A stretch of 64,000 nucleotides of DNA from Lophius americanus (Eukaryota > Chordata > Actinopteri > Lophiiformes > Lophiidae), in contig JBBDHG010000107.1 in the NCBI GenBank assembly GCA_037951165.1, positions 1,107,001 through 1,171,000 on the forward strand, read 5' to 3'. The notes below the pieces were generated by a model. The model was given only the letters and a program-made list of their open reading frames with translations. It searched no databases and was not told the origin of the DNA. Within the stretch, counting starts at the first letter, position 1. Each line of letters begins with the position of its first letter. The position numbers were made by a program, and so were the translations under genes. Of the stretch, positions 48,657 to 60,800 are shown in pieces.

Positions 48657-50549
48657 ATGTCAGACTACGATGTAATGGAGGATGAAGCTTTCCTTCCACT
48701 CCCGCCGCCTCACTCCCCAGGCCAGGGTGGACACGATGAGGGCGACCCTTTTGCAGATGGTGAGAATATTCAACATTTAAAGCCAGTTTCTAACATGAGA
48801 TTAAGATTGACTATCTGTCATGTCAACAAAATGGTGTTGACCATCCTTTGCTGATATCATGCAGACGATGGAGATGGCGAAGTCTCCAAGCTGGCTGACG
48901 TCCCTGTTGCTAAAAGGAAAACAGTGAGGAGGCCGCAACCCAAGCTGGACGCCCAGAGGTACCTCAGACAGAAGCGTAATGATGTCATCTGGTTGCCCTT
49001 AGATAAGCCTTTTAGCATCTCCATGGTGCTAAAGGATAACAATATTAGCCAACACTAAAGCTTTTCATTGAGTAAAAAAAAAACAACAGCCAGAAAATGG
49101 CTTTTCATCTCTGTTAGCTGTATTTGTATTACTGTAATTAGACTGGTATTACAGAGGTGGGATCAAATAGACGGAAGACAAATAAATTCTCTAATAATTG
49201 AGATTATTTGTATGACAATAAACTGTAAGCAAAAATTTCACGATCGTGACAGCTGTAACCACCGTAATGATTCGATTACATTACCTCCAGGTAAAAGTGG
49301 GTACATTTAACGGCTCACCTGGACAACATGAACATTTTCTTCTTCAGGCTCATATCAGCACGGGGACTTCCAGCTCTGCGGACTCTGTTTGATGATGTCC
49401 ATTTCAAAGGCAAAGGTCACGAGGTAAGAGTCCTTCACACTGGCTGTACTCCATTGATCCTATTAATTCCATGTATGAGGATGTTTTATTTTGTCCATCC
49501 AGGCTGAAAACCTCCAGCTGCTGATGCAGAGGATGGAGAACTGGGCCCACAGGTTGTACCCCAAATTACAGTTTGAAGATTTTATCGATAGAGTGGAAAA
49601 GCTCGGCAAGAAGAAGGAAGTACAGGTGGGAGCAGAATGTCAATGCTGAATATTTCTATGACGTGTTATAATATACCAAAGTGCAGCATTTGTAAACTTT
49701 CTTCATCCTTCTGTGTCAGACCTGCCTCCAACGCATACGACTAGACATGCCGCTGACTCATGAAGATTATATGGGTAAGGCTTTTTTCTGAATTTGTCAT
49801 GCGGAGCAATCAATGAAAGGCGTCAAGTAGATGCATATTTGTGCCAGTTGACGCAAAAGATGAGATCATCAACGACAATTCATCTCATTTTAACTCTCAT
49901 TTACTCTGAGAATTGAAAGTTTGTGTCTGAAATGTTTGGGTTCAGGTGAAGAGGAGGAGGCTGCTCCTGAATCACATGTCTTTGGGGATCCGGATCCATT
50001 CAAAAGCGCCAGCTTCTCTGATGAACTAATGGGGCCGGTCCAGTCGACCCCGGCTCCAGCTGCCCCACCTTTCCCCCCCTCCCCAGCTACTCCCTCACTG
50101 AATGAAGAACAGCGTCAACGCATGGAGCTGAACAGACAGCGGGCCCTCAAGAGAAAGCTGGACCGCCAGCAGCTGCAGCAACAAAAACAAACAGGTGAGA
50201 GGCATGTGATGGAAATAAATAAGTAAAAAAAGTAATCAATGGCAAATCTTCCTTGACTTTAAAATGACCACATCTCCGTCAAGTCAAACTCCTCCTGCTT
50301 TTTCCTCCAGACTCCCAGACCATGGTCTTATCCACGGCGGTAGATGAACCCCCGTCCGTCGACTCTGCAGAAATCAACACCTCTAAAGGTCAGGATGAAG
50401 AGGTGGAAGATTTAGACATGGAGCCAGTCGGCTGCAGCACACAGAAACCCAGCCATCTTCCAAACACAGACTCTGAACCTCCTGCTCCTTCATCAGAGTG
50501 TGAGAAAGATGGCGAGTTCCATCAACACAGCGACGAGTGTGAGGACTGA
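48657..50549 (+). CDS. tipin: TIMELESS-interacting protein
   Basis: TIPIN (Swi3/Csm3 family) pairs with Timeless at the replication fork and supports checkpoint signalling through Claspin and RPA. Coding exons: 48657-48759, 48865-48958, 49348-49423, 49503-49625, 49720-49774, 49946-50194 and 50311-50549; phases agree, 312 aa (human 301). The conserved Swi3 domain spans about residues 58-150: KLDAQRLISARGLPALRTLF, FKGKGHEAENLQLLM, WAHRLYPKLQFEDFIDRVE and KKEVQTCLQRIRLDMPLTHED. An acidic N-terminus precedes it. The low-complexity C-terminus contains a basic/Gln helix (RQRALKRKLDRQQLQQQ) and an acidic tail. The ATG exon begins at an acceptor at 48615, so the 5' UTR is split. It is convergent with dis3l. 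Confidence 0.96.
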
Positions 50550-50671
50550 GATTAATGCTCAAAGCACGGCTGCTAACTGCACAGGACTCTCTTTTTTCCC
50601 AGTTTACATATAATTAAAAACCGATCCCACATCTGTCGTTTTTTTTGTAGCAGAATTAAATATTTTTTAAC

Positions 50672-50677
50672 AATAAA
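50672..50677 (+). terminator. tipin polyadenylation signal
   Basis: AATAAA 123 bp after the tipin stop codon. A second (aataaa near 50718) follows. Confidence 0.75.
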
Positions 50678-50719
50678 GATTTTTCAGAATATACCACTTG
50701 GCTTCAAAAGTTACATCAA

Positions 50720-51868
50720 TAAAACATTCTTCCTGAGACAGGAGTATCATTAGAAAAAAACCCTAATAGCATGTGTGTGCATGGATGTGTCTTTATTCAT
50801 GTATGACATAATTCCTGGATGGTCCCTAAAACCGTTTTCGTACAATATAAGCTCTAACAACAGAAAACGGACTTCTATACTGACGGATCTGTGTTGGGCC
50901 ATTGTTGACCAGGCTTTAGATTTTTTGAAGTTTTCTTTTATCAATGATAAATCAAGAGTTATTTTTAGTAAGTTTAATTTTTTTTTTTAAAGAAAACGTT
51001 TTGAGCAACAATCAATGTTTGTGTGAATTCAATCGGTTCAGTATCAGGACAAGTTTAATCTAGATAAACAGCTCACTGTTGGTGGGTTAAACACCAAATT
51101 TACGCAGCAGTGGCATCCATGCAAGTGCAGTCACAACCCATAAAAGGCACAAAATCAACTATTTTAATGAATTGTTTCCGTGTTAACTTTTTAAACTGCC
51201 GCATGAGTCAAATAATGGAAGTAGTTTGGGATTTCAGTGATAACTGAAGCACCAGTTCCTTCAAATGTGTCGATCCAAAGGGAGAAAATGACTGAAAGGT
51301 GACGGTTTGTGTCAGTAGATGTGTCCCCTCTTTGATTAAGACGTTCTGCTGTTTGTTTGGACCACAATTACAAAAATGTTCAGAATATTTCTGATTAAAA
51401 CTGTATTTATGGTTTATTGTAATATCAAGTAGGGGTGGTTGATTTACCAGAACAGATTTTGAGAAGATTTCATCGTTTTAATCCTCCTCCTCATCATTTA
51501 GTTAAGGATTCTCATTGTCTTTATATTAAAATCAGACCCTCAACACTGTCAGAATCTTGTCAGTCCTAATTTTGACGAGTGAAAATGACTGAACAAAACT
51601 GAAAAATAACCCAGCTTTAATATCACATTACATCATTTCAGTGCAGAGATTCCAGGGAATGTTGCAAGCGGTGTAAAAACTGTCAAATAAATAATCATTC
51701 TTTGAGGTAAAAGTTTGAAGTCATCCTGAAATTGTTGATTTGAAGTCAAATCGAGTGCCATTACCGAGGATTTGTCTTTTAGATGAAACCAACTAGAGGT
51801 CAATAATTACAATCTGCTGCTGGTTCGTTCGTCTTCTTGAGTCCACATCATTTACCGCTCAATCCACG
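50720..51868. other. Intergenic spacer between convergent tipin and dis3l
   Basis: AT-rich sequence of about 1.1 kb including the dis3l 3' UTR on the minus strand. No gene, repeat family or structured RNA was recognised. Confidence 0.6.
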
Positions 51869-54800
51869 TTACGCTGTCGTCGCACACACCTGTGCGGCTG
51901 TCTCCAGGTCCATGAGAGCCAGCTCCCTCACCTCCTCCAGGAGGGAGTACAGGTTGGGAGTTTTGCTCTGCCTGAACTCTCGCTCCTCTTTGGAGAGTTT
52001 GGGTTGACGGCCGGCTTTCTCCTGGGCGTGCTGGTGCGCCTCCTCTGCCAGCCGCACCACCTCCTGGACCAGCTGGTTACGGCCCTGCGACGACTGCTGG
52101 GACTCAGCGGCACGGTGGGGCCTGTTGCTGATGATCTGAAGGTTAAGACAGTCTGCGTGGAAGGAAGTGGAGTGGACAGAAATACGAACCTGTGGAGAGC
52201 AGAGGGACAGAGAAATGACTCCTTGAACAAAACAACGCCACAACACAGAGGCACTAGAGCCGATATTATGTCACAAAAACACTAGAGCCACGTCATTGTG
52301 TCACAAATACACTAGAAACACGTCATTATGTCACAAATAAACTAGAAACACGTCATTATGTCATAAATACACTAGAAACACGTCATTGTGTCACAAATAC
52401 ACTAGAAACACGTCATTATGTCACAAAGACACTAGAAACACCTCATTGTGTCACAAATACACTAGAAACACGTCATTATGTCACAAATACACTAGAAACA
52501 CGTCATTATGTCACAAAGACACTAGAAACACGTCATTATGTCACAAAGACACTAGAAATACGTCATTATGTCACAAAGACACTAGAGCCACGTCATTATG
52601 TCACAAAGAAACTAGAAACACCTCATTAAAAACTTCTTTTATTATTCTGTCTTCTGGTGATAAGTAGCAACATTACATTCAAGCGGCTCAGCAAGTTTGC
52701 ATATCTAATGCATCTCCTCAGCTGAGGATCTCTCCTGCTCTTAGGGAATACCCTCAGAAAAACATTTAGAGAAAGGACAGCGCAGTTATAGATGATTTTA
52801 AGCTCCGAACAGAACCTCCTCCATACAGGGTCCAGTGTGCTGTACGTTACCATGGGGATCTAGCCAACAGTTACGACACTGAAAGATCAGCATATCTCTC
52901 TAAACCCACTAGACACCATTGATATGGCGTACACAGAACATTAAATAGGTCGGTGTGACTTACAGTGATGTGGTCAAAGAGCCTGAAGGTGGAGGTGCCA
53001 CAGCCGGAGGAGGTGGTGATGTGGTCCGAGTGTCGTTGTATGGAGCCGCTCTGCCACTCACAGACGCCCTCCGGTCCTGTAGCGACCACCTGGCCCTCTC
53101 GATTCTTCAGATACAAAGGCCCTTTCACGCCATACCTGGAAGAAGCGCAAGTGGAGTCAGGAAGACTTCATCACGCCGCAAAGAAATACGACAAGAGGAA
53201 AGCTCTGCTGCAGGAGGTGAGGTCGGTGCAGGAGTTAAAGGTTTTTAATGAGGCGATAAACGTATCGCTACACCAACGGCAAGTATCGACATTCCATTCT
53301 GTTAAATTAAAACATGAATCTAACAACTAAAAATCAGTTACGTTTTCAGTCCACTAGATGGTGCAATGGAGTCGTTTCCTGGCGAGGGCATCAAAGATGA
53401 CGGATTGCGAGAGAAGCCCCGTCCGCATTTAAAACAAACAAAGGGACTTATTTTGGACTTTTTAGCAAGGAAGGGACGAATGACATGGATATGACAGAGG
53501 AGTGTCATGAAATACTCAAGGAGCCGATTCAGTCGATATCATATTATCCTTATTATTAACGTATAATATGGGATGGAGCTTCTTTCAGGTGTCTGGTGTT
53601 GTTAGAGGGAAGAGAGCAAATAGTTCTATAGTGGTATGGAGATTTCTCCAGGTTTATGGACTCGATCAAAATAATCGTACGACAAAAAATGAATATTTCA
53701 TCAAAAGGCAAGAAGGTGAAGTCGGAATAATCTCTTTCAAGAACAATATTAAGCAGGGAGTGTGTCAATCTTCAACTCATCCGAGCAACCTCTTAATGGC
53801 TTCAAGCTAGGCTTGGCTGCTAAACACGAGGCTCAGAGGGTTCAGATACCTTGAAGGCAAGAACAAAGTTCAGGAATGTTTTGAATAAAGCAGAAAGGAA
53901 AGGAATAAATGACAGTGACAGACATCACAGACAGGATGTGACAGTTCTTTCATTCATTTTCATCCACTTATTTGGGGGTATGAGATCTATACGCCCTCTA
54001 GCTATTTCTGGACCAACCCCGGGGTCTCCTCCCAGTAGGAGGTGCCTGGAAAAGCTTTAAAGGGAGGCATCCTGATTAGATGCCTGAACCATCTCAACAT
54101 GAAGAAACTCATGAAAAGACACAGAAAAGTGAACTATACTTAAAAACTACAGTAAGATTCTTACTCTGGGATAAAGACCAAGACGCCGTTGTTTCGGATG
54201 GAGTATATGACAGCGGCCGCCACACAGCACTGGTCCGTCTGAGGGTCTCGTTCTTTGAAGTAGAGACACTGGAACAAAGCGGTGGACAACTTCTGGGCCC
54301 GCTGGGCTGCCTGGAGAGGTCACACGGACGTCAGCAGAAGTTACTTTATGTCAGAAGTGAGTCATGGACGCACAGAATCACAAAGAACCGACCCTGTTCT
54401 TGTTGTTGATATGATGAGCCAGTTCTTCCAGGTCTTTGTTACTGGCCAACGCTCTGCCAGCCTCCTTCCCCCGATCCATATCGATGGCTGCTGTGAGAAG
54501 GCGGTGGACCACGATATCGGCATAGCGACGGATGGGTGAGGTGAAATGGGTGTAACGGTCAAGAGCAAGACCTAATAGACAGGAAAGAACTTTGAATTAT
54601 CTCAGTGAATCATAGAAATGAGATTAGACAGTATTTGGTTCAGAATGGGAAGTTTTGGTGTACCGTAATGGTAATACTGGTCCTGGGACTCAAGACCAGT
54701 GGAGAAGTAGAGAGCCTGCGACATGGCTGCGGTGGCCATCATTCTCAGCAACCTGTTCACCAGGGGGTCCTGGGGGTCCATAGCCCGGTCCAGAGAGTCA

Positions 54801-57800
54801 GCTAAAGTCTTATTGGTCCTGGTGGAACAGAATAACCCATTTATGTGCCTATCTTTTCATGTGCGGGGCAAAACCACGACACAGGAAAAAAAAAATCATG
54901 ATTTCACGGAAAGAGAATTTCAACCAATTGTAAAGCCACAAACGTTGACCTGCTGAGCCTCCATAAATAAAAAAACCCAAAACAATCACCTCACATCAAT
55001 GGTGAATCCCCTGGCCTCTGCGCTGTCCACAAGCTGAGTAAAGAAATCCTGCCGAGGTGGCGGGTGACGCCTAAGCAGGGCCTGATGAGGGAAGGTCTCT
55101 TGGATCTTGCGTGCCACCCAGTGGTTGGCGTAAATCATGCACTCGGCCACAGTCTCGTGGACCTCCAGAGGCTGACGTGGGACCAGGGCTGTGATGTTCC
55201 TCTCCTCATCTAGCTGGGCACGCACCTGAGAAGGGACGGTTAAACGGTTTGATTCAAACACTTAAAAGCATTTGAAGGTAGAGAGCACACCTCGGACTCA
55301 AGACCTGCCCATTTTAGCCCCATGTACACCTGTTCACCGTTGGACTGGAGCGACCGGTGTGTAAAAAGCTAATAAATAGAATAGAAATCTTAAATGAAAG
55401 AGATAGAATGCTCTATCTCTAAAACTATAAAAAGAAAGAGGAGAAGGGGCAAGTTCAAAAGCTGGTTAAAGATGGATTCTAAGAGAAAGGTTTGAAGACT
55501 TTCTTTTAAAAACATGCACCTCAATGCTGCCACAGATCATTACTAGAACAATAAGTTTGGATTAATTAACACTATTTGGTGATGTTGGCTTTGATAAAAA
55601 AAAATACAAAAAAAAAAAATCATGATGAATATTAAACTGATTATCAGCCCAATAATGTATCACTTATTTTATCACTCAGCAATATGGTTGATAATAAGAA
55701 GCTAAATTGCTTTAATTCCGATGCAGTAGCTGGTGGAGATTTATGCTCTACAGTTGGCCCACAGATCCGTGTCTTCAGTGGGAACCGATGCTCCTCCAGC
55801 TGACTGAGTGAGGATTCAGAGAAAGACTGAGTCCTCACTTTGGTTGGGTTGTTTTCATAGGATTTATTGACAATAACTCATCTCGGCCTTATCCTTGAAG
55901 ACCAAATTTGTTTTCCCTCAGTGGTCATTATGGTGCAGCATCCATTTATCCTAGTGGACAGGTTTAACTTAAAATTCCCACTGGATAGATTTGAAAATAT
56001 TTGTTTTTGACCCGGCATGATCACTGGACCATTTTTCAGGATGACATCTTGGTAATAGAGACGCTCTCATTCCAGTAGGCTTTGGTACAGCCTGCAGTAT
56101 TCGGCATAAAATACCGACAACTGCATCTATCACACGCATCTAAACAAGGTAGAGGTGAGTTTATTAGAAACGCCCCTTAGAGATGAACCACAACAAGATT
56201 CCATAACTTGTTTTGGGAGAGGACTGACCGACCATAACAAATGAAACGCACGACTCTAATGGGAAAACTGTCGCCGGCTCCGCAGCGGGGCGCGCCGAAC
56301 TCACACAGCCTTTATTACGATACGCCTTCTGAAATTACTTTCTGATCCGGTGTGAGATTAACACCCCGCTGCTGGCCCGGGTGTCACCCTTTAAAAATAA
56401 CCCTTCCAGAACCCGCCTTTCTACAATGTGTCTTTGAACCAAGAGGGGCATCGATCTTTGGACGGCTGACGTCTCATTCTCCTGGTTCCGGTCTTTCCAG
56501 ATGTTCAGGCTGCTACAAGGATTCAGTCTCATGCAGTCAGGTCACGGCTCAGTGAAAGCCACGACAGGAATACGTCAGTCCTTTAATGCACAGAGACCAG
56601 GCAACAGCGCCGCAATGAAGACCCCTCTCTGAGATGGGTTCACTCTGAGCAGGATGGCGACAGAACACAGCCAGAGCCGTCTTCTGCCTTTCTGTCTCAC
56701 ATTTACACAGATAATGGTCTCAGAGACGGGCCCACTTAGATCCCCGTCCGCAGTGTCCGCAAATCTGCAGTGTCCCCGCAGCTACAGTTTGGCGTGAACC
56801 CGCTATTTTGACACCAATTCAAACCAATTTTTGTCACAACTATTCTGACCAAATCTAAAGCCAACAGCAGTTCATCAAAGTATTAGACATGTAAGTTTTA
56901 CTCTCCACTAGATGGTGCTATGACCAAAACTGAATTTTGTAAATTCATCATCTTCACAGTGAGACCTTCCTCCAACAGTTAAGATCGGTCGATGGACGGT
57001 GATGATACGACAACCTTGTGTTCAATGAGGATACATTTTTGATTCACTCTGACCACAGATCAGAATCAGAATCAGAAAACTGTTTCCACAATTCCACTTA
57101 CAAGGAATTTGATCTGATATGGTGGTGCAAAGCATGCAGTCACAGAAATCCAAGCGTAATGTTCAGTTCACCAAAAACTCAGGCGTTTACCCGCTCTTCA
57201 TCCTTGTGGTCTTAAGATAGCAGTGACCATATTTGAAGGCGATTATCAGTAAATTCAATATGGACGACTTCCTGTTGAGGTTAATTTAGGTATGACTGGG
57301 AAGACCTTTTTATAGCCCTTGGTCTGTTGAATTTATGTTAAATATTGGTGCTGCTTTGGGGGGGGGGGGGGGGGGGGGGGCACTAATGAACCTTTTGTCC
57401 ACACCCATACTAAACATTAATTTTCACCACGACTGAAGAGTGGGCATGTTTTTTGGCAGTTTTTAAATCATGAAGAGGCCCTGAACAACACACTACATTT
57501 GTAGGCCTGTAGGCCTTCACACTGGTCAGTACGATGTGTTTTTCTGACAGTTGTGACCTTAGTTTCAGCAGCTGTATAAATATATTATTTGTCTAGGAAA
57601 TAATCAAAGTAATTGTCAATTAAAAAATGATCTATTAATGAAATCCACATACCTCCACCCCCTCCAGCTCCAGTGCACCTCCTTTGTCCCTCTGCGCCCT
57701 GAGGCGCCTGGCTACATGTGTCAACATCTCCAGAGCTCGACTGAGCTCGGCTAGTTTAGAATCCTTCTCTTCAGACCCAAGGCTGGCCAGCTCCGGTACC

Positions 57801-60800
57801 TCGGCCTGCTCCCCGTTGAGGAGCGCCTGTGCCAGTTCATAGTGTAGCTGGTAGGAGGAGCGGATGATGGTGCGACCATACCAGACCTTGTTGACGGCCA
57901 GTGTGTGTGCGTCAAGCTCCCACAGCACGCTCATTGCATACCTGGATACAAATTCACTCATTAGGGTGCTCATTAAAAAAAACAAAAATAATGTGGGGGC
58001 TTTGAATTTACCGACCGGTCCATGCCTCCCAGCAGGGAGCAGAGGTCCGCACTCAGAACCGCAGGCAGCATGTCGTACCTGCGGTCGGCCAGGTAGTATG
58101 TTGTGGCCCTGAGAAAGACACAGAAGTAGAATCTGGTCAAATATTAAAGCGGAAAAAGTGGATGGGGAAACATTTTGCGTTGAAAAGCAAACATAAAGTT
58201 TTTGCCGCCAACTATTTTGTGTTGTGTGAGGTTTGTTGTTTTTTTTATAAGCCAAAAATTTGAAAAATGTATGATCATACAGACGATGGCAGAAGACAAG
58301 GATGGACATTTGTGTGACCAGCCTACCAACCTCAACCTAACCTTCATAACGTCAGTGGGTTGACTATCCATCGTTTGACTGCACACACGGAAAAAACTTT
58401 CCTCCCGATATTATTATTATTATTTGTTTGTGTTTGTAGCATGCAAAGCAGCTAGCAACTGTTAGCAATAACCGCCTCAACAATGCAGAGATAATAATAA
58501 AATGGGTCATTTTACATGGAAGCTTCAACGTTCAGTTTAACAGAATAAATACCTAAATACAATGTCTAGATACATTTATCTGTTTAACAGGATATTAGAT
58601 GCAGACGATGACTTCATTTCTGAATCCAATCATAGATGCCACGCTTGGATTGGGTCGGGTGTGCTGGGGAGTATTCTGTTCTTGTAGTGGTTACATTGGG
58701 GATCCCGAGGATTTCCCAAGCTAGATGAGATAAATAGTCTCTTCGTCTACCCGGGGTCTCCTAACAGTAGGACCTGCGTTTCAAACTTCCAAAGGTAGCC
58801 GTCCTGATCAGGTGCCTGAACCTCCTCAACTGGCTCCTTTTGTTATGAAGCAGGAGTGGCTCTCTTCCGAGCACCATGGGACTCTATAAAAATGATCTCC
58901 CACAAAGCACTGGGTCTGCCAGAGATTTCTTGCTCCACAAGACTGGTGCAAGAAAAATTCAGACTCTTTCTGAGCCTTCTTGTTTTTTTTAGCTCCTAAC
59001 CTTGAGCGTGCTTCCAAGTCAGTCAGTGAGCCCTCTCTCACAAAATGGGTAACGTCTGCAATGTGGACCCCCAGCTCCAGTAGATTCCCATCATTGAGAC
59101 GGCGCACAGACAGAGTGTCATCTACGTCCTCGCAGCCCTGCGGGTCGATGCTGAACACCAGGTGACTCTCCCTGAGGTCCCGCCGCTCTGCCACCTGAGC
59201 GGCATCCATCGTCCACGGCTTCTCTGGAGAGTTGACGGGCATCTCTTTGAGCTGAGGACACACACACACATACACACACACAGAGGCAACATCAGGTTGT
59301 AGATCACATCAGGACATGTGTGAATTATTTATTGTGCCTGGGCTTTGGGCTGAGAGGACACCAACAGATATTGTGTGCTGTGCTGAGAAACAACCCGTCT
59401 TTATAAGTGAAAATGTGAATATGAGCAAGAAAGAAAAAAAGCTGATTGGATTCCTACAAGACCTGGTTGACTATAACGAGGAACAGGTTACCACAGTTTA
59501 AACTGGATTCCATTCCTCGGAGTACCGCAGACTGAAAAATCTATTCATGAGTGCATCCTTTGTTCTCAAACATGTTTTGGAGACGTTCAGGAAAACACAC
59601 AATGATTCAAAATATAAAAATAATTAACTAAAGTAATGGGTCTGTTTGGAAATGTTTAAAAGTACAGATATTCGTGTTAAAACGTGGGGAGTAAAATTGA
59701 AAAGCTGTAAGAAAAATAAATACTCCAGTAACGTACAGATGCCTGGACAATGTACAGAAGTACAGTTATGAAGTATTTGTATATCGTTACTTCCAACATC
59801 CGGTCTTTAGCGGTTATGTTTTATCTATCTATCTTATTTATCTCAAGACTAGTGTGGATCACGTGTTCTTCTCCGGGGGGTTTGTACATTCCCTTCTCTG
59901 TGTAAAGTTTGGTCGAGCTAATTTCTGATATATGATCTGGGACACCTTAGGACTCGCCATAAAATTGTAAGATAATTAAATCTTGATTAATCACATTCAC
60001 TCATACAGGGAAAAAACCACATAGTGAGATGATTCCACTGCATTTGACTCATCCCTGAGTGGGCAGTGGGCGATCTCTGTGAAGCATGCAGGAGCATAAT
60101 GGGTTTAGGGAGCTCCTCAAGGACCCTCCAACATTTAGACTGCTGGGATTGAACCGCTGACCTACCGATCTTCCAATTCAAACACAAATGCTCTACCCAC
60201 GGAGCTACAGTTGTCCTGAATCCTGTTTCCATTTACAAAAGAAAGAAGAAAATTGTGTTCAAGGACACAGATGCCCACCAGAATTTAAAAAATTAAAATT
60301 TGATGATGGTTAATTAAATGCATCGGTGACGCGAGTCTACCGTTTGCAAGATATGCTCCAGGCAAGACCCCTTCAAACTCACCCTAAAAAAGCGGTTTCC
60401 AAGGTAACAACAATATAATATAATATAATATGAAATTCAGAATGTCAAAAAGTCTCACACAAACATTTAAAGTTAATATAAAAAGGTTGGTGAAGCTAGA
60501 ATTAAGTGTTTGCTGGATAAAAGCACCCTTCAAACCCATTAAGAAATGGTTTCCATGGAAACGTCAAAATATACAAATAGTAAAAATGGAAAAAGCAGAA
60601 GCGAGTTGATTGTCGCGAATGGAATCCTCATTCCTCTCTGACCTGTGCTTCTGAGAAGGGCGGCACATGGATGCAGTTCTCTATGAGGATGGTCTGGACC
60701 TCCGTGTCCAGCTCTCCTGCCCGACCCAGAACCCGAACACTGTGGCCGTTGGGGTAGAGCGAAGTACTTTCCCACGAGTCAATGCGCACCACCACTCTGT

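Noticed and set aside
52386..52667. Plus-strand frame with repeated NTSLCHK units, and a possible CRISPR-like direct repeat array
   Set aside because: The repeats are head-to-tail with no unique spacers, in a fish intron; it is a 30-bp minisatellite.
59990..60225. A functional tRNA gene on the minus strand
   Set aside because: A and B boxes are present, but the acceptor stem and cloverleaf pairing are not, and a SINE body follows. It is a tRNA-derived SINE.
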